Positions 35,111 through 43,855 are shown, numbered from the stretch's first letter. The stretch is DNA of 63,490 nt from Hyphomicrobiales bacterium (GCA_900470965.1 UCCS01000018.1:100731-164220), one strand, 5' to 3'. Numbers and translations: made by a program. The notes: generated by a model not told the origin, from the sequence alone.

Positions 35111-35233
35111 GCTCGTGTGGGGCACCATCGCGGCGTGCGAAAGTGGTGGGGAGCGTCGCCGTGACCTCAAGGAGGTCGACATGGTCATAGGCGGGAATGC
35201 CCAATATCATGGAAAACCTCCTCGACACCCGGT

Positions 35234-35965
35234 TCAGACCGACAGCCGGACCCCGTTGAACCATGTTGCAGGCTGGGGGCCGCGTTTTCGCTCGAGAAGA
35301 GCAAGGATCATCGTGGCGGCCATGACAGCCCAGTGAACGATGCCGCTGGAGACGAGGACCACCAGCATGAAGGCCCAGCAGGTCGCCGCGCATGACAGTC
35401 CGCGGGCCACACCAAACCGAAACACGTCGAGGTCGGCCTGCTTGCCGTAGGCCGCAAGAGGCGGCCTACCATGGCAGGCGTTCAGGAACCATTGCTTGCT
35501 CGGCGTCACCTGCCAGACGAAGGCAATCAGCAGCGCGGGCAGGATTGGTGCCAATGCGACGGTCTGGCTCCAGGCATTCAGCACGATGGCGGCAGGAACG
35601 AGTATGGTCCCGGCCGCAATCCAGACGAGGAGATAGGCCAACACAAACGCACCGACAGCTCTTGGCCTGCGGCGGCTGAAACTGCGTCGCCAGACATGCA
35701 GCAATGGCCCGGCGAGCAGAGGCGGCATCATTGCCAGGATCATCGCGACCCAGGCCAACGCCGTCAAAAACAAACCCTTGTCTGCGAGGGCGACATCGAC
35801 CTGGGTCGTCAGGCGGCCTGCCACCGAGGACGAGGAAAAGCAGAGGTCAGGCATGGCCGGCAAAACCTCTTTGCCCGTCATCACCATCCAGCCGAACAGC
35901 GTGGCGAGGAGAAGCGGCTTGGGAAGTCGTGTGATGAGACACCAAACGACGACGACGGGCCGCAC
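35234..35965 (-). CDS. DUF2182-like integral membrane protein
   Basis: A 243-residue protein with about six hydrophobic segments. It contains PSKQWFLNACHG and FRFGVARGLSCAATCWAFMLV, which match the DUF2182 pattern (K-x-x-x-L-x-x-C ... G...C..CCW..M). Conserved Cys and His residues suggest metal handling, and some family members have been called copper-related. The GTG at 35965 lies one base past the tyrosinase stop with AGGAG seven bases upstream, so the two are co-translated. I infer that it helps supply copper to the tyrosinase; this is not shown by the sequence itself. Confidence 0.75.
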   Translation of the reverse strand: MRPVVVVWCLITRLPKPLLLATLFGWMVMTGKEVLPAMPDLCFSSSSVAGRLTTQVDVALADKGLFLTALAWVAMILAMMPPLLAGPLLHVWRRSFSRRRPRAVGAFVLAYLLVWIAAGTILVPAAIVLNAWSQTVALAPILPALLIAFVWQVTPSKQWFLNACHGRPPLAAYGKQADLDVFRFGVARGLSCAATCWAFMLVVLVSSGIVHWAVMAATMILALLERKRGPQPATWFNGVRLSV

Positions 35966-35966
35966 C

Positions 35967-37562
35967 TTACTGCTCCTGTCGGTAGACGCTGATACGCCCG
36001 ATGGAAATTCCTTCGCTTGTCACCCCCGGCACGGCCGAGACGAGTTTGACCGAAATCTCCTCTGCCAGTCCCTCTTGGGCAAAAGCGGCATCGATGATCC
36101 TGGTGATGTCGAAGGAGGCATTGATGCCGCTGCCGCCGGTCGGCCCTTCCCGCTTGCTTGCCTTGCTGACACCGAACATCGACAGGGTGCCGGCGAGATG
36201 CTCGGTATCGTCGGATGGATCGGCATCGCCGGGCAAGTTGACATAGACGTAAAACACCGCGGCGTCGGTCGGACTTTTGACGTTCTCAAGGTTGAGATAG
36301 ACCTTGTCCGGTTCCTTCTGGACGCTGGGCGAGATCGACAAGGTGGTGGACAGCCGCTGCTGCTGGTCCTTGTCCAGCCGCACTTTTGTCTCGACGACGT
36401 CATCGCCAAGTTTGATCGTCCCACTATTGGCTCCGAGGAGCTCTGCCTGTTTCGGTGGCGCCATTGACACAGCTCCTGCAACCTGGAATGCGACCTGCGG
36501 CGTTGCTCCGAGCCGCTGGAGGCGAGCGGCCACCACGCTCGTCAGGTCCTCGCCGGCCGGCTCGTCATCATAGATATAGTTGAGCGACGGCGATTGTGTA
36601 TCGAGGACGTCCTGCGCCTTGAAATTATAGATCGTGCCATCGACGGCAGGCATCGCAAATTCTCGATCCTGTGGCCCATCGAGCCAGTCCGGGTCAATCG
36701 GATTGGCAAACACATCCGCACTGTCGTTCGGACGGCGCTTCTGGCGCAACCAGACATTCCAAAGGCGGTCGATATTGGCATGATGCAGCCAGAAGATGGG
36801 ATCGAGGGCGGCGGTGTCGGGGTTGGTCATCCAGCCGATTTCCAGGGGATCCTGACTGAGGCCGTTGCCCTTGAAGCCGCCGCCGACGAGAACATGGACG
36901 GGGCCGTGGGGTTGGGTTTCGAGCACGCCGAAGGTGCCGTCATTGCTTTCGTCGCCATGCCAGAAGGGCGTCTTGACGCCCCCGAAGCCTGGCGAACCGC
37001 CACCGGCCGAGCCTTCGAAAAACCGTTCGGCGAGCGGGTCGGTGATGGTAACGGCGCGGGGGTCTAGCACGATTGGCGATTGCACCTGGGGTACTTGCCC
37101 CGTACCGTAACGCTGCGCCACAAAGAGGAAGTTGCGCTGACCGCCGACAAGCTTGTCCGTCGCGAAGGCGGGCGGCATTCCGCGACTGCGCGCATCGGCC
37201 GAATAATTCCAGTAGGGGAGCGCCCAATCCTTCGGGCCACCCAGGTCGATAATGGCGTTGCGGATGATACGCTCGAAGGCAAGCAGATAACCTCTGTGCC
37301 AGGGAAGGAAATACCAGGTCAGATGCTGGCACTGCCGCCAAAGCGCTGTCTGCGCCGGGCCGGCCGGCAAAGTTGCGCCAGCCGGGATGATGTTGAAACC
37401 GCGCCAGATCGGTTCGTCGATGCCGTGCATGGCGGCAAGCGACCACCAGCTCGTGACATCGGAAAATGGCAGTCCCTGAAGACGCTCGACGGCACGGCCA
37501 TACCAAAGTAACGTTTGATCGCCACTTGGTAGCTTCCAAACATCTTTGCGAACAAACATCAT
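35967..37562 (-). CDS. Tyrosinase/polyphenol oxidase (type-3 copper)
   Basis: A 531-residue protein. CuA ligands are His46 (AAMHG), His80 and His89 (CQHLTWYFLPWHRGYLLAFER). Cys78 two residues before His80 fits the Cys-His thioether seen in fungal and plant enzymes. CuB ligands are His219 and His223 (PHGPVHVLVGG) and the His pair of DPIFWLHHANIDRLW. Residues about 340-531 form a C-terminal beta-rich domain like the shielding domain of polyphenol oxidases (SISPSVQKEPDKVYLNLENVK). No signal peptide or Tat motif. It oxidises phenols to quinones and can lead to melanin. ATG at 37562 after GGGGGAGG. Confidence 0.93.
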   Translation of the reverse strand: MMFVRKDVWKLPSGDQTLLWYGRAVERLQGLPFSDVTSWWSLAAMHGIDEPIWRGFNIIPAGATLPAGPAQTALWRQCQHLTWYFLPWHRGYLLAFERIIRNAIIDLGGPKDWALPYWNYSADARSRGMPPAFATDKLVGGQRNFLFVAQRYGTGQVPQVQSPIVLDPRAVTITDPLAERFFEGSAGGGSPGFGGVKTPFWHGDESNDGTFGVLETQPHGPVHVLVGGGFKGNGLSQDPLEIGWMTNPDTAALDPIFWLHHANIDRLWNVWLRQKRRPNDSADVFANPIDPDWLDGPQDREFAMPAVDGTIYNFKAQDVLDTQSPSLNYIYDDEPAGEDLTSVVAARLQRLGATPQVAFQVAGAVSMAPPKQAELLGANSGTIKLGDDVVETKVRLDKDQQQRLSTTLSISPSVQKEPDKVYLNLENVKSPTDAAVFYVYVNLPGDADPSDDTEHLAGTLSMFGVSKASKREGPTGGSGINASFDITRIIDAAFAQEGLAEEISVKLVSAVPGVTSEGISIGRISVYRQEQ

Positions 37563-37612
37563 GACCTCCCCCGATTAGGCATTATTCTGGTAGAGTTTTA
37601 GGATGTGCTTGG

Positions 37613-37640
37613 ATTATACATGCGGGATGCGGCATTACAA
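37613..37640 (-). promoter_or_regulatory. Promoter of the tyrosinase gene
   Basis: On the minus strand TTGTAA and a perfect TATAAT are separated by 16 bases, and the start codon lies about 50 bases downstream after GGGGGAGG. The surrounding sequence is clearly more AT-rich than the coding DNA. Confidence 0.6.
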
Positions 37641-37707
37641 TGTTAAATCGCAATCCACTCAGATATTCTATAATAACGCGCATTGGAGCGCGCAAAAAGC
37701 CGAATGT

Positions 37708-37724
37708 CGGGCCGTGACGGCCCG
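37708..37724 (-). terminator. Terminator-like hairpin after the subtilase operon
   Basis: CGGGCCG-TGA-CGGCCCG forms a perfect 7-bp stem 38 bases past the stop of the propeptide-like gene. TTTTT follows 9 bases later on the minus strand. It separates that operon from the tyrosinase promoter. Confidence 0.55.
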
Positions 37725-37761
37725 TCATCCGCGCATAAAACTATGCTGACGTCGCGGCCGG

Positions 37762-38007
37762 CTATAAAGCGATTTTCTCGCGGGTGTCCGGCACGGAATA
37801 GCGTTTCATCGGAATGGTCTTCCAGCCCTTGAGGGCTGCCGTGGCATTGCGAAGAGTTTCCTCCTCGCCTTCGACGAGAAGCGACGAGGCCTGTTCGTCC
37901 ACGACAGTCGCACCGGCCCGGCCAAGCTTTTCGGCCGCTTCCTTGGAGGACGGCGCAGAAGCGCTTTCCTTGCGCAATATGACCTGTTGCATCATCATGT
38001 CGCTCAT
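37762..38007 (-). CDS. Stand-alone propeptide/inhibitor-I9-like small protein
   Basis: An 81-residue protein with a beta-alpha-beta-beta-alpha-beta rhythm: QQVILRKES, then a helix KEAAEKLGRAG, the strand pair ATVVDEQASSLLVEG, the helix EETLRNATAALKGW and the strand KTIPMKRYSV. This is the ferredoxin-like arrangement of subtilisin prodomains and I9-type inhibitors. The ATG at 38007 lies 8 bp past the subtilase stop. That subtilase has no recognisable I9 domain of its own, so this protein may act in trans as folding helper or inhibitor. Assignment rests on pattern and position, not on close sequence identity. Confidence 0.6.
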   Translation of the reverse strand: MSDMMMQQVILRKESASAPSSKEAAEKLGRAGATVVDEQASSLLVEGEEETLRNATAALKGWKTIPMKRYSVPDTREKIAL

Positions 38008-38014
38008 GATCATC

Positions 38015-39511
38015 CTAACTCGGAAGTCCAAAGCCTTCGTAATCGCGCCCGAAGCCCAAGGGGGTCGCAGCGCCAAACAAGCGGTCCCTGAGCGCCGTAC
38101 TGCGCTCTGCACCATGTAATGCCAATATAGTGGCTTCCGAGGACAAAAGAAAGGCTGCGTATCCGGCCACAGCGGGACTTGCCATGGATGTTCCGTTCAT
38201 CGGCCCGAACCGCCCTCCCGGCAACGTGGAGACGATACCGACACCCGGCCCTGTCAGATCGATCTGCGGCCCGAAATTGGAGAAGGCGCCGAGGAAGGTA
38301 CTGTTCGAGCCATAGGGTTTGGCGATGTCTCCAACTTCCGAGGAGGTCCTGGGAAAGCTGTCAGACCAGCCCATTGCCGAGACGGCCACACAAAACGGCA
38401 GGGCTCCCGGAAAGCTGACAGGTTTGCGGCCATCATTGCCGGCGGCGGCAATCACCAGCACGCCGTTGTCGAGCGCCGAGCCGATTGCCGCGCGAACGGC
38501 TTCATCCTCACTTGCGCCACCGAGGCTAAGATTGATGATATGGCAGCCGTCCTGCACCGCCCGGTCGATGGCGTTCATGATGTCGTAGTTGGTTGCCCCG
38601 CCCCCGGTATGGGGAAAGACCCGGTAACTCCTCAGTGTCACGCCCGGGGCGACGCCGGCGAGATCAAGGGCTGCGGTCGGGCGCGCGCCCACGATGCCCG
38701 CTACATGCGTTCCATGCTCGCCGTCGGTAGCGGCCGGCCCCCAGTCGGCCACCTGGCCGGGATCGTCTCTCGTCTCGTCGAGCACCATGTTGGCACCGCC
38801 GGATACGTTGGGCAGCAGCGGGTGTTGCGGGTCGATGCCGCTGTCGACGATGCCAACGACGATCTGGTCGCCGGCGGTCAGGGGAAGGTTGGTACGGAAG
38901 CGCCGCAAAGCCAGGGATTGCCCGGCCAGATCGATCGCCTGCAGGCGGATTACCGCATTTTGCGACAAGCTAAAGCTTTTCTCGAAATATCCCCACCATC
39001 CGGCGGGACCGTAGACATAGACCCGTTCCAGCGTTGTGCCGGTTGCAATCCGCAGCGCCACCTTGCCGTCGGCACCGCTGCGGCCTTCGTCGCCTGCCCT
39101 GTTGCGGAAATTGGTGAAGGCCACAACCCGGGCGTTTTCAACCGGATTGCCCCCGTCGTCCTCGACCCTCAGCACGGCTGCCTGTACACCGGCAGCCGAA
39201 ACCGCCTCGCTGGGCTGCCGCTCGATGTCGAAGACCACGCGCATCTTTTCGTATCTGACGAGCGGGACGATCTTCAGTGACGGTTCCTGAAGACGCAGGT
39301 TGAGTTCGGCCTCGGGCGACATTTCGACCAGTTTCGGGCCATCGACGCTGACCGAGTCGATTACATTGACGTCAGCCGCAACGGCCCGTGCCGTGGCGAG
39401 CCCACCGGCGCCCCGGGCGACCAGCGGAATTGTTGCTCGCAAGGCGGCCGCTTGCGCCAGGGCCGGGGACCGAAAACCGTGGGCCGGGAGCACGACATAT
39501 TGCTTTTGCAT
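38015..39511 (-). CDS. Subtilisin-like serine protease (S8 family)
   Basis: A 498-residue subtilase with an intact triad: Asp in GIVDSGIDPQHPLL (about 222), His in GEHGTHVAGIVG (about 266) and Ser in NGTSMASPAVAG (about 441). AAAGNDGRKPVSFPGAL provides the oxyanion-hole Asn. Residues about 110-185 form a carboxypeptidase-regulatory-like beta-sandwich (VLRVEDDGGNPVENARVVAFTN...SGADGKVAL). No signal peptide is visible. The ATG at 39511 is preferred to an earlier in-frame start because the protein then begins MQKQYVVLPAHGF. Forms an operon with the I9-like gene. It may act inside the cell or be exported by a non-classical route. Confidence 0.9.
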   Translation of the reverse strand: MQKQYVVLPAHGFRSPALAQAAALRATIPLVARGAGGLATARAVAADVNVIDSVSVDGPKLVEMSPEAELNLRLQEPSLKIVPLVRYEKMRVVFDIERQPSEAVSAAGVQAAVLRVEDDGGNPVENARVVAFTNFRNRAGDEGRSGADGKVALRIATGTTLERVYVYGPAGWWGYFEKSFSLSQNAVIRLQAIDLAGQSLALRRFRTNLPLTAGDQIVVGIVDSGIDPQHPLLPNVSGGANMVLDETRDDPGQVADWGPAATDGEHGTHVAGIVGARPTAALDLAGVAPGVTLRSYRVFPHTGGGATNYDIMNAIDRAVQDGCHIINLSLGGASEDEAVRAAIGSALDNGVLVIAAAGNDGRKPVSFPGALPFCVAVSAMGWSDSFPRTSSEVGDIAKPYGSNSTFLGAFSNFGPQIDLTGPGVGIVSTLPGGRFGPMNGTSMASPAVAGYAAFLLSSEATILALHGAERSTALRDRLFGAATPLGFGRDYEGFGLPS

Positions 39512-39998
39512 CGACGAATAACCCACCTTGTCAACGCAGCGCACAGTGCACACACGCGAATGATTATATTGAATTCCCCTATAGGTAGAGTAACCGATGA
39601 GTGCCGCCGCCGTCCAGTGAAATCACGTATGCTGGGGCCTGATCCAGCGGACAATTCCTCGACATTGGCGACCAGGCCCTGTTAGTCGCCGATGGCGTTG
39701 TTCGCATTGCACGTTCTAGGTCGCTCTCAATGACGCGTTCCCGCCCTGAGACCTTTTACGAATGATGCAAGAACTCCAACCGCATAAAATCCATTGAGGC
39801 TGAAAACTTCAAAGGCGTTTCTACTATATTTCACGAGCATTCAAAACCTGTTCGGCAACGGTTCAATTTTATACTTTAATTTTGATACTGATTTGCTATA
39901 ATGCACGCTTAACTTGCATTTCACAGCAGGATAAAACCGCGCCACAGCGTGAGAAAAGTGGCTCGAAGGAATACGAGCACAGGCAGGGGGAGGCCAAA
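39512..39998. promoter_or_regulatory. Divergent intergenic region between subtilase and metzincin genes
   Basis: A 487-bp stretch without a convincing gene. From about 39770 it becomes AT-rich. On the plus strand a perfect -10 element TATAAT lies at 39897-39902, about 100 bases before the metzincin start; no good -35 is obvious. The metzincin start is preceded by GGGGGAGG. The rest shows no recognisable structure. Confidence 0.35.
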
Positions 39999-40811
39999 AT
40001 GGTAGTCAAAAAAAAGGGCAGCGCTGACATATTCATACTGAAGTCAGACACGCAACTTAAGTCCGTTTTGAAAGAAGTCACGCACGTCTATCACGGTGGC
40101 GCGTGCTGCGAGACTGATGGCGTGGGATTTGCCTTGCCCAACAACCGGTCGATCACCGAAATCGTTGTCGACGCCACCAACGGATTCATCCCGCTGTGGG
40201 ACATCAATGTGACCTTGAATTGGAGGTTTCAGGAGGCGTCTCTAAGACAGTTCGCTGATCCCGACGCAGTCAAATCTTATCTACGGACGCTGTTTGGTGA
40301 GACGCTGATCAAATGGGGAAAGGCCGTTCCGATCAAATTCTCAGAAACTTCCGAACCTTGGGATTTCGAGTTCGTCGTCAAGTCACAGGATAATTGTAGC
40401 TCCTTAGGCTGCACCCTGGCGCGCGCCTTCTTCCCGGATGCCGGACAACACGAGCTCGTACTCTTTCCGAAAATGTTCGAGCAAGTGCGCAAAGAGCAAA
40501 CCGAGACCCTCGCGCACGAGCTCGGTCACGTGTTCGGACTGCGCCATTTCTTTGCGAAAGTGTCAGAAACGGGCTCCGCGAGCGAAATCTTCGGTACTCA
40601 TGATCCTCTCTCCATTATGAATTATGGGCCTCAGAGTGTCCTGACAACCACCGATATCGATGATCTCGCACGCCTTTATCAACAAGCCTGGAGCGGCTCC
40701 CTGACCGAGATAAACGGTACGCCGATCCGCTTAATGCAGCCGTTCAGTCATTTTCGACAGAAAGCGCAGATGCCGCCTCAGTTCTCACTGGCGGCTCGGA
40801 CAATCATCTAA
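39999..40811 (+). CDS. Metzincin-type zinc metalloprotease (matrixin-like)
   Basis: A 270-residue protein with the full metzincin zinc site HELGHVFGLRH (residues 173-183: His173, His177 and His183 bind zinc, Glu174 is catalytic). The Met-turn SIMNYG lies about 25 residues later, as in matrixins. The N-terminal half is unusual and contains a Cys-Cys (HGGACCET) and a Cys pair SSLGC. No signal peptide is seen; the start region MVVKKKGSADIFI is basic. The ATG at 39999 is chosen for its strong ribosome site. Codon composition is less GC-rich than the neighbours, hinting at recent acquisition. Natural substrate unknown. Confidence 0.85.
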   Translation: MVVKKKGSADIFILKSDTQLKSVLKEVTHVYHGGACCETDGVGFALPNNRSITEIVVDATNGFIPLWDINVTLNWRFQEASLRQFADPDAVKSYLRTLFGETLIKWGKAVPIKFSETSEPWDFEFVVKSQDNCSSLGCTLARAFFPDAGQHELVLFPKMFEQVRKEQTETLAHELGHVFGLRHFFAKVSETGSASEIFGTHDPLSIMNYGPQSVLTTTDIDDLARLYQQAWSGSLTEINGTPIRLMQPFSHFRQKAQMPPQFSLAARTII

Positions 40812-40880
40812 GCGACTATCAGAGTCAGACCATCGTCGAGGTGCCGGTGATTTGCATGTCCACGCACCTCGGCGCTAACC

Positions 40881-41036
40881 TACGACGCGAAAGGTCAGCC
40901 CAACGGCGTCGCTATCGACCATATCTGCATCGAGAGGATCTGTTTTACCGATAAGCCCCCTTATTGCGGCCCGGTCATGCAAAAGATCGCTCCGAAACAG
41001 ATCGAGAAAGCGAAAAAGAAGCTGGGGCTGATATAA
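40881..41036 (+). pseudogene. Probable remnant reading frame after the metzincin gene
   Basis: A 51-residue frame without a start codon contains DHICIERICFTDKPPYCGPV and ends in a basic helix-like KIAPKQIEKAKKKLGLI before TAA. Just before it another frame reads SDYQSQTIVEVPVICMSTH. Both look like real protein sequence but are in different frames. One frameshifted cysteine-rich gene, or a lost extension of the metzincin, is possible. No family is recognised. Confidence 0.35.
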
Positions 41037-41100
41037 GCGCAGCCCTGCTCATCGTCAGAATTCAGGATCCGAAATGCACGCATAACCACAGGAGCAGTCC

Positions 41101-42894
41101 ATGTTCACGATCCGGTTCATGACCGAGCAGTACGCTCCTGGACAAACCGTTACCCTCCGCTGGGCGCCAAACTGGGACTTGGAACGAGGTGGCGTTTTCA
41201 AGGGCGGCGCATGGACCTTCGACCTTGACGAGGCGGCGTTCCCGAACGGGATCGAATTCAAATTCGTGCTGACGCCGGCGCGCTGGATGCTCGGGCAGAA
41301 TCTTTTTCTCGCACGAGCTGATCTGGCTGGTGTGCATGACTACGTAGCACCGCAAATCGCCTTTCAGCCCGTTGAAGCCCTGGTCACGGAAAACGGGCTC
41401 GTCGCGCAACGTTTCTTCGTCCGCAACCTTGATCCCAATCATGAATACGACGTGATCGTCGTGGGGTCGGGAATGGGCGGCGGGCTGCTCGCTTCACGAT
41501 TGGCCGAAGGAGGCGCGGACGTATTGGTCCTGGAAGCAGGTTCATTTCTGTTTCCGACCCATATCGGAAACCTGCCGCGGCGACTGAGGATCGGGCAATT
41601 CGACAAGCATGTCTGGTCGCTTTGGCCGGACTTCAAGGTCAAGAACTTTGTCAACGGACCAGGATCGGAGTTTGCCGGCGCGCAAGCGTTTAATCTCGGA
41701 GGTCGCTCCGTTTTTTGGGGCGGATTAATTCCGCGCCAGGTAGGCTATGAGCTGGCGGCGTGGCCGGCGGCGGTCAGAGACTATCTGCTCGGGCTTGGAT
41801 ATCCGGCCGCAGAGAGGGTGATGAATGTCGTGCCGCCCGCCCCCTCGAACTATCAGGCCGCAACTAGAGCGTTTCTGCAGAACACGCTACCAGGCTATGC
41901 TGCAGAAGACGCTCCCATTGCCGTGCAGTATCGAGGCGCCACCCGCTGGTCCATTCCGGCAGGCTTCTTCTCCACGGCCGACCTGCTGATGGAGGACCGC
42001 CTTTTGGACGGGCTTGCCGCGGCCCAAGCCAAGCCAACCGTCAATCTCAATTTCGCAGTGTGGAGGGTCGTGAAGGATACAGCTGCTCAGCGACGCGCCG
42101 TCGGTGTCGAAGGTTGGGATCTGCTCGGCCAAAAGGCGCGCACGTTCAAAGCCAAGAAAGTGGTTCTGGCGGCAGGCACAATTGAGTCTGCCAAGATTGC
42201 GCTCCAGAGCGGCCTCGTCGACCCATCTGGTAAGATTGGAAAGGGCATCACGGATCACACGATCCGCTATCGCCATTTCACGCTTCCTCCCGGCGCCCCG
42301 CAGTCCAATGCGATCGATTCCGCCAAGGTGATATTGCGGCACCCGACTGCGGCGGACGGTTCTCACGCATTCGACATCGTGGTTGAACTCGGAAGCGACT
42401 TCAACCAAGGTCGATATATCGACCCTGAAAACCTGGCCCGCGAACGCGCAGCACGCGCCGACTGGATGCTCTGCGAACTTGTTTTCATGAGCTATTCGGC
42501 CTTGAACGAAGGCAATGCTGTGGCAATAACGGGCAATCCGGCGGATCCTGTGGGCCTCGCATTCGCACGAAGCATGCCGAGCGCTGCAGATCTCGCCGAG
42601 CAAGATGCCCTCGCCGCCCAGCTATTCGCGACCATCGGGGCGCAACCTGTTCTCGGCGAAAACAGCTTGGCTTTGCAGTTTGCAGACCTCGGCGGGGTCG
42701 CTCACGAGGTTGGGACATTGAGGATGTCCGGCAACGGGACCGGCGTCGTCGATGCCGACCTGAAATTCGAGGGCTACGACAATCTCTACGCCTGCGACAA
42801 TTCCGTGTTCCCCGCTTCTCCTGCGGCGAATCCGAGCTTGACGCTGGCGGCATTGGCAATGCGCTTGGCTGCGCAATTGACGACAGCTGGCTGA
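41101..42894 (+). CDS. GMC-family flavin oxidoreductase with an N-terminal beta-sandwich domain
   Basis: A 597-residue protein. From residue about 116 it is a GMC oxidoreductase: FAD motif VIVVGSGMGGGLLASRLAEGG, ADVLVLEAGS, NLGGRSVFWGG, and KKVVLAAGTIESAKIAL. The active-site His lies in GGVAHEVGTLRM (about 535) and the Asn in ASPAANPSLTL (about 577). Residues 1-105 are extra: APGQTVTLRW, GAWTFDLDEAAF, PNGIEFKFVLTPARWMLGQNLFL resemble a starch-binding/CBM48-like sandwich. No signal peptide. GMC enzymes oxidise alcohols, sugars or sterols. The added domain may bind a carbohydrate or phenolic substrate; this is inference. Confidence 0.88.
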   Translation: MFTIRFMTEQYAPGQTVTLRWAPNWDLERGGVFKGGAWTFDLDEAAFPNGIEFKFVLTPARWMLGQNLFLARADLAGVHDYVAPQIAFQPVEALVTENGLVAQRFFVRNLDPNHEYDVIVVGSGMGGGLLASRLAEGGADVLVLEAGSFLFPTHIGNLPRRLRIGQFDKHVWSLWPDFKVKNFVNGPGSEFAGAQAFNLGGRSVFWGGLIPRQVGYELAAWPAAVRDYLLGLGYPAAERVMNVVPPAPSNYQAATRAFLQNTLPGYAAEDAPIAVQYRGATRWSIPAGFFSTADLLMEDRLLDGLAAAQAKPTVNLNFAVWRVVKDTAAQRRAVGVEGWDLLGQKARTFKAKKVVLAAGTIESAKIALQSGLVDPSGKIGKGITDHTIRYRHFTLPPGAPQSNAIDSAKVILRHPTAADGSHAFDIVVELGSDFNQGRYIDPENLARERAARADWMLCELVFMSYSALNEGNAVAITGNPADPVGLAFARSMPSAADLAEQDALAAQLFATIGAQPVLGENSLALQFADLGGVAHEVGTLRMSGNGTGVVDADLKFEGYDNLYACDNSVFPASPAANPSLTLAALAMRLAAQLTTAG

Positions 42895-43123
42895 CGGCGA
42901 TGCGCACGCCAGCGGAGCCTGCGTATTTTGGCGTCATCCATGCGTCCAAGCAGCCGGCGGCCGATATATCTGCGGCGCGTCACCGGGTGACTGATCGGCC
43001 ACGCCAGTCCACCCAGGCACTATTGGACGGATACGAACCGCCACCCGTTAAATCCAGCACAAGTCTGAAGAAATCTTAGAATTTTGCGAAAGGCGCGTCC
43101 CCTCGTATGCGCCCGCGCCGATT

Positions 43124-43546
43124 TCAGTCTAGCCATGGGTCGATTATGATCAAGTTTGTACCATCGAAATCCTGAACATTCCGTGTGACCACAGTTAAAC
43201 CATGAACCAGCGCGGTAGCCGCTATCAAAGCATCAGCCTCGCGGCGGCGGTCTGGAATATGTAGGTGGGCACAACGCGTAGCTATCGCGTCATCGATTGG
43301 CAGAACTCGCTCAGCGAATTCAGGGCGAACCCGGCTATCCATCCATCGCCGCAAACGAGAACCCTGGTCAGCGTCGCGACGCTGGATGCCTAATATCCCG
43401 CGCTCAAGTTCTAGGATCGTAATCGCGGAAATGAACAGGTCGTTGGAGTCTTGCGCACCGACCCACTTCGTCACATTCGGATCGGCTTTACCGTCGCCAA
43501 CTTTGCGCAACTCTGAGACGACATTTGTATCCAGCAGATACTTCAA
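43124..43546 (-). CDS. vapC: PIN-domain ribonuclease toxin (VapC/FitB type)
   Basis: A 140-residue PIN-domain protein. Conserved acidic residues are Asp6 in YLLDTNVVSE, Glu in ITILELERGI, Asp in READALIAATAL and Asp in TRNVQDFDG. All four metal-binding positions appear intact, so it is probably an active Mg-dependent RNase. It overlaps the antitoxin gene by four bases, the standard antitoxin-toxin order. FitB-like plasmid and chromosomal modules of this size are common in rhizobia. Confidence 0.92.
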   Translation of the reverse strand: MKYLLDTNVVSELRKVGDGKADPNVTKWVGAQDSNDLFISAITILELERGILGIQRRDADQGSRLRRWMDSRVRPEFAERVLPIDDAIATRCAHLHIPDRRREADALIAATALVHGLTVVTRNVQDFDGTNLIIIDPWLD

Positions 43547-43797
43547 GACAGATCGACCCGGCGAGGCGCGACTTCGGCTCGAGGTAGATCGAAATCAATG
43601 GACGACAAACCAGGCATTGAAAGAGCATCGACCAGATTGCGGCGCTTGCCAGTCAGGCGCTCGAACTCGCTGTAGGTCATCAATACATGGGACGGCTTCC
43701 CGCGATCTGTGATAACGACAGGTCCGTTTTTGGCAGCCTTCTTTGCCCTGCTGACATCGTGGTTCAACTCCCGGCTAGATAAACTCGTGATGCTCAT
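43543..43797 (-). CDS. Antitoxin of the Phd/YefM (VapB-partner) type
   Basis: An 84-residue protein. The N-terminal DNA-binding Phd fold reads SSRELNHDVSRAKKAAKNGPVVITDRGKPSHVLMTYSEFERL. The C-terminal tail (about 55-84, LSMPGLSSIDFDLPRAEVAPR) is the likely toxin-wrapping segment. The ATG at 43797 follows TGGAGGCGTCC; upstream in-frame starts cross the promoter and operator and are rejected. It should repress its own promoter together with VapC. Confidence 0.9.
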   Translation of the reverse strand: MSITSLSSRELNHDVSRAKKAAKNGPVVITDRGKPSHVLMTYSEFERLTGKRRNLVDALSMPGLSSIDFDLPRAEVAPRRVDLS

Positions 43798-43811
43798 AGG
43801 ACGCCTCCATT

Positions 43812-43855
43812 GTAGGAACGTACCTACATATAAGGTATCATTTGCAATGAAGCAA
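43812..43855 (-). promoter_or_regulatory. Promoter and operator of the toxin-antitoxin module
   Basis: On the minus strand TTGCTT (43850-43855) and TATATG (43827-43832) are 17 bases apart. A 16-bp near-perfect palindrome GTAGG-AACGTA-CCTAC (43812-43827) abuts the -10 element, in the right place for autorepression by the antitoxin. It ends 15 bp from the start codon. Confidence 0.6.
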
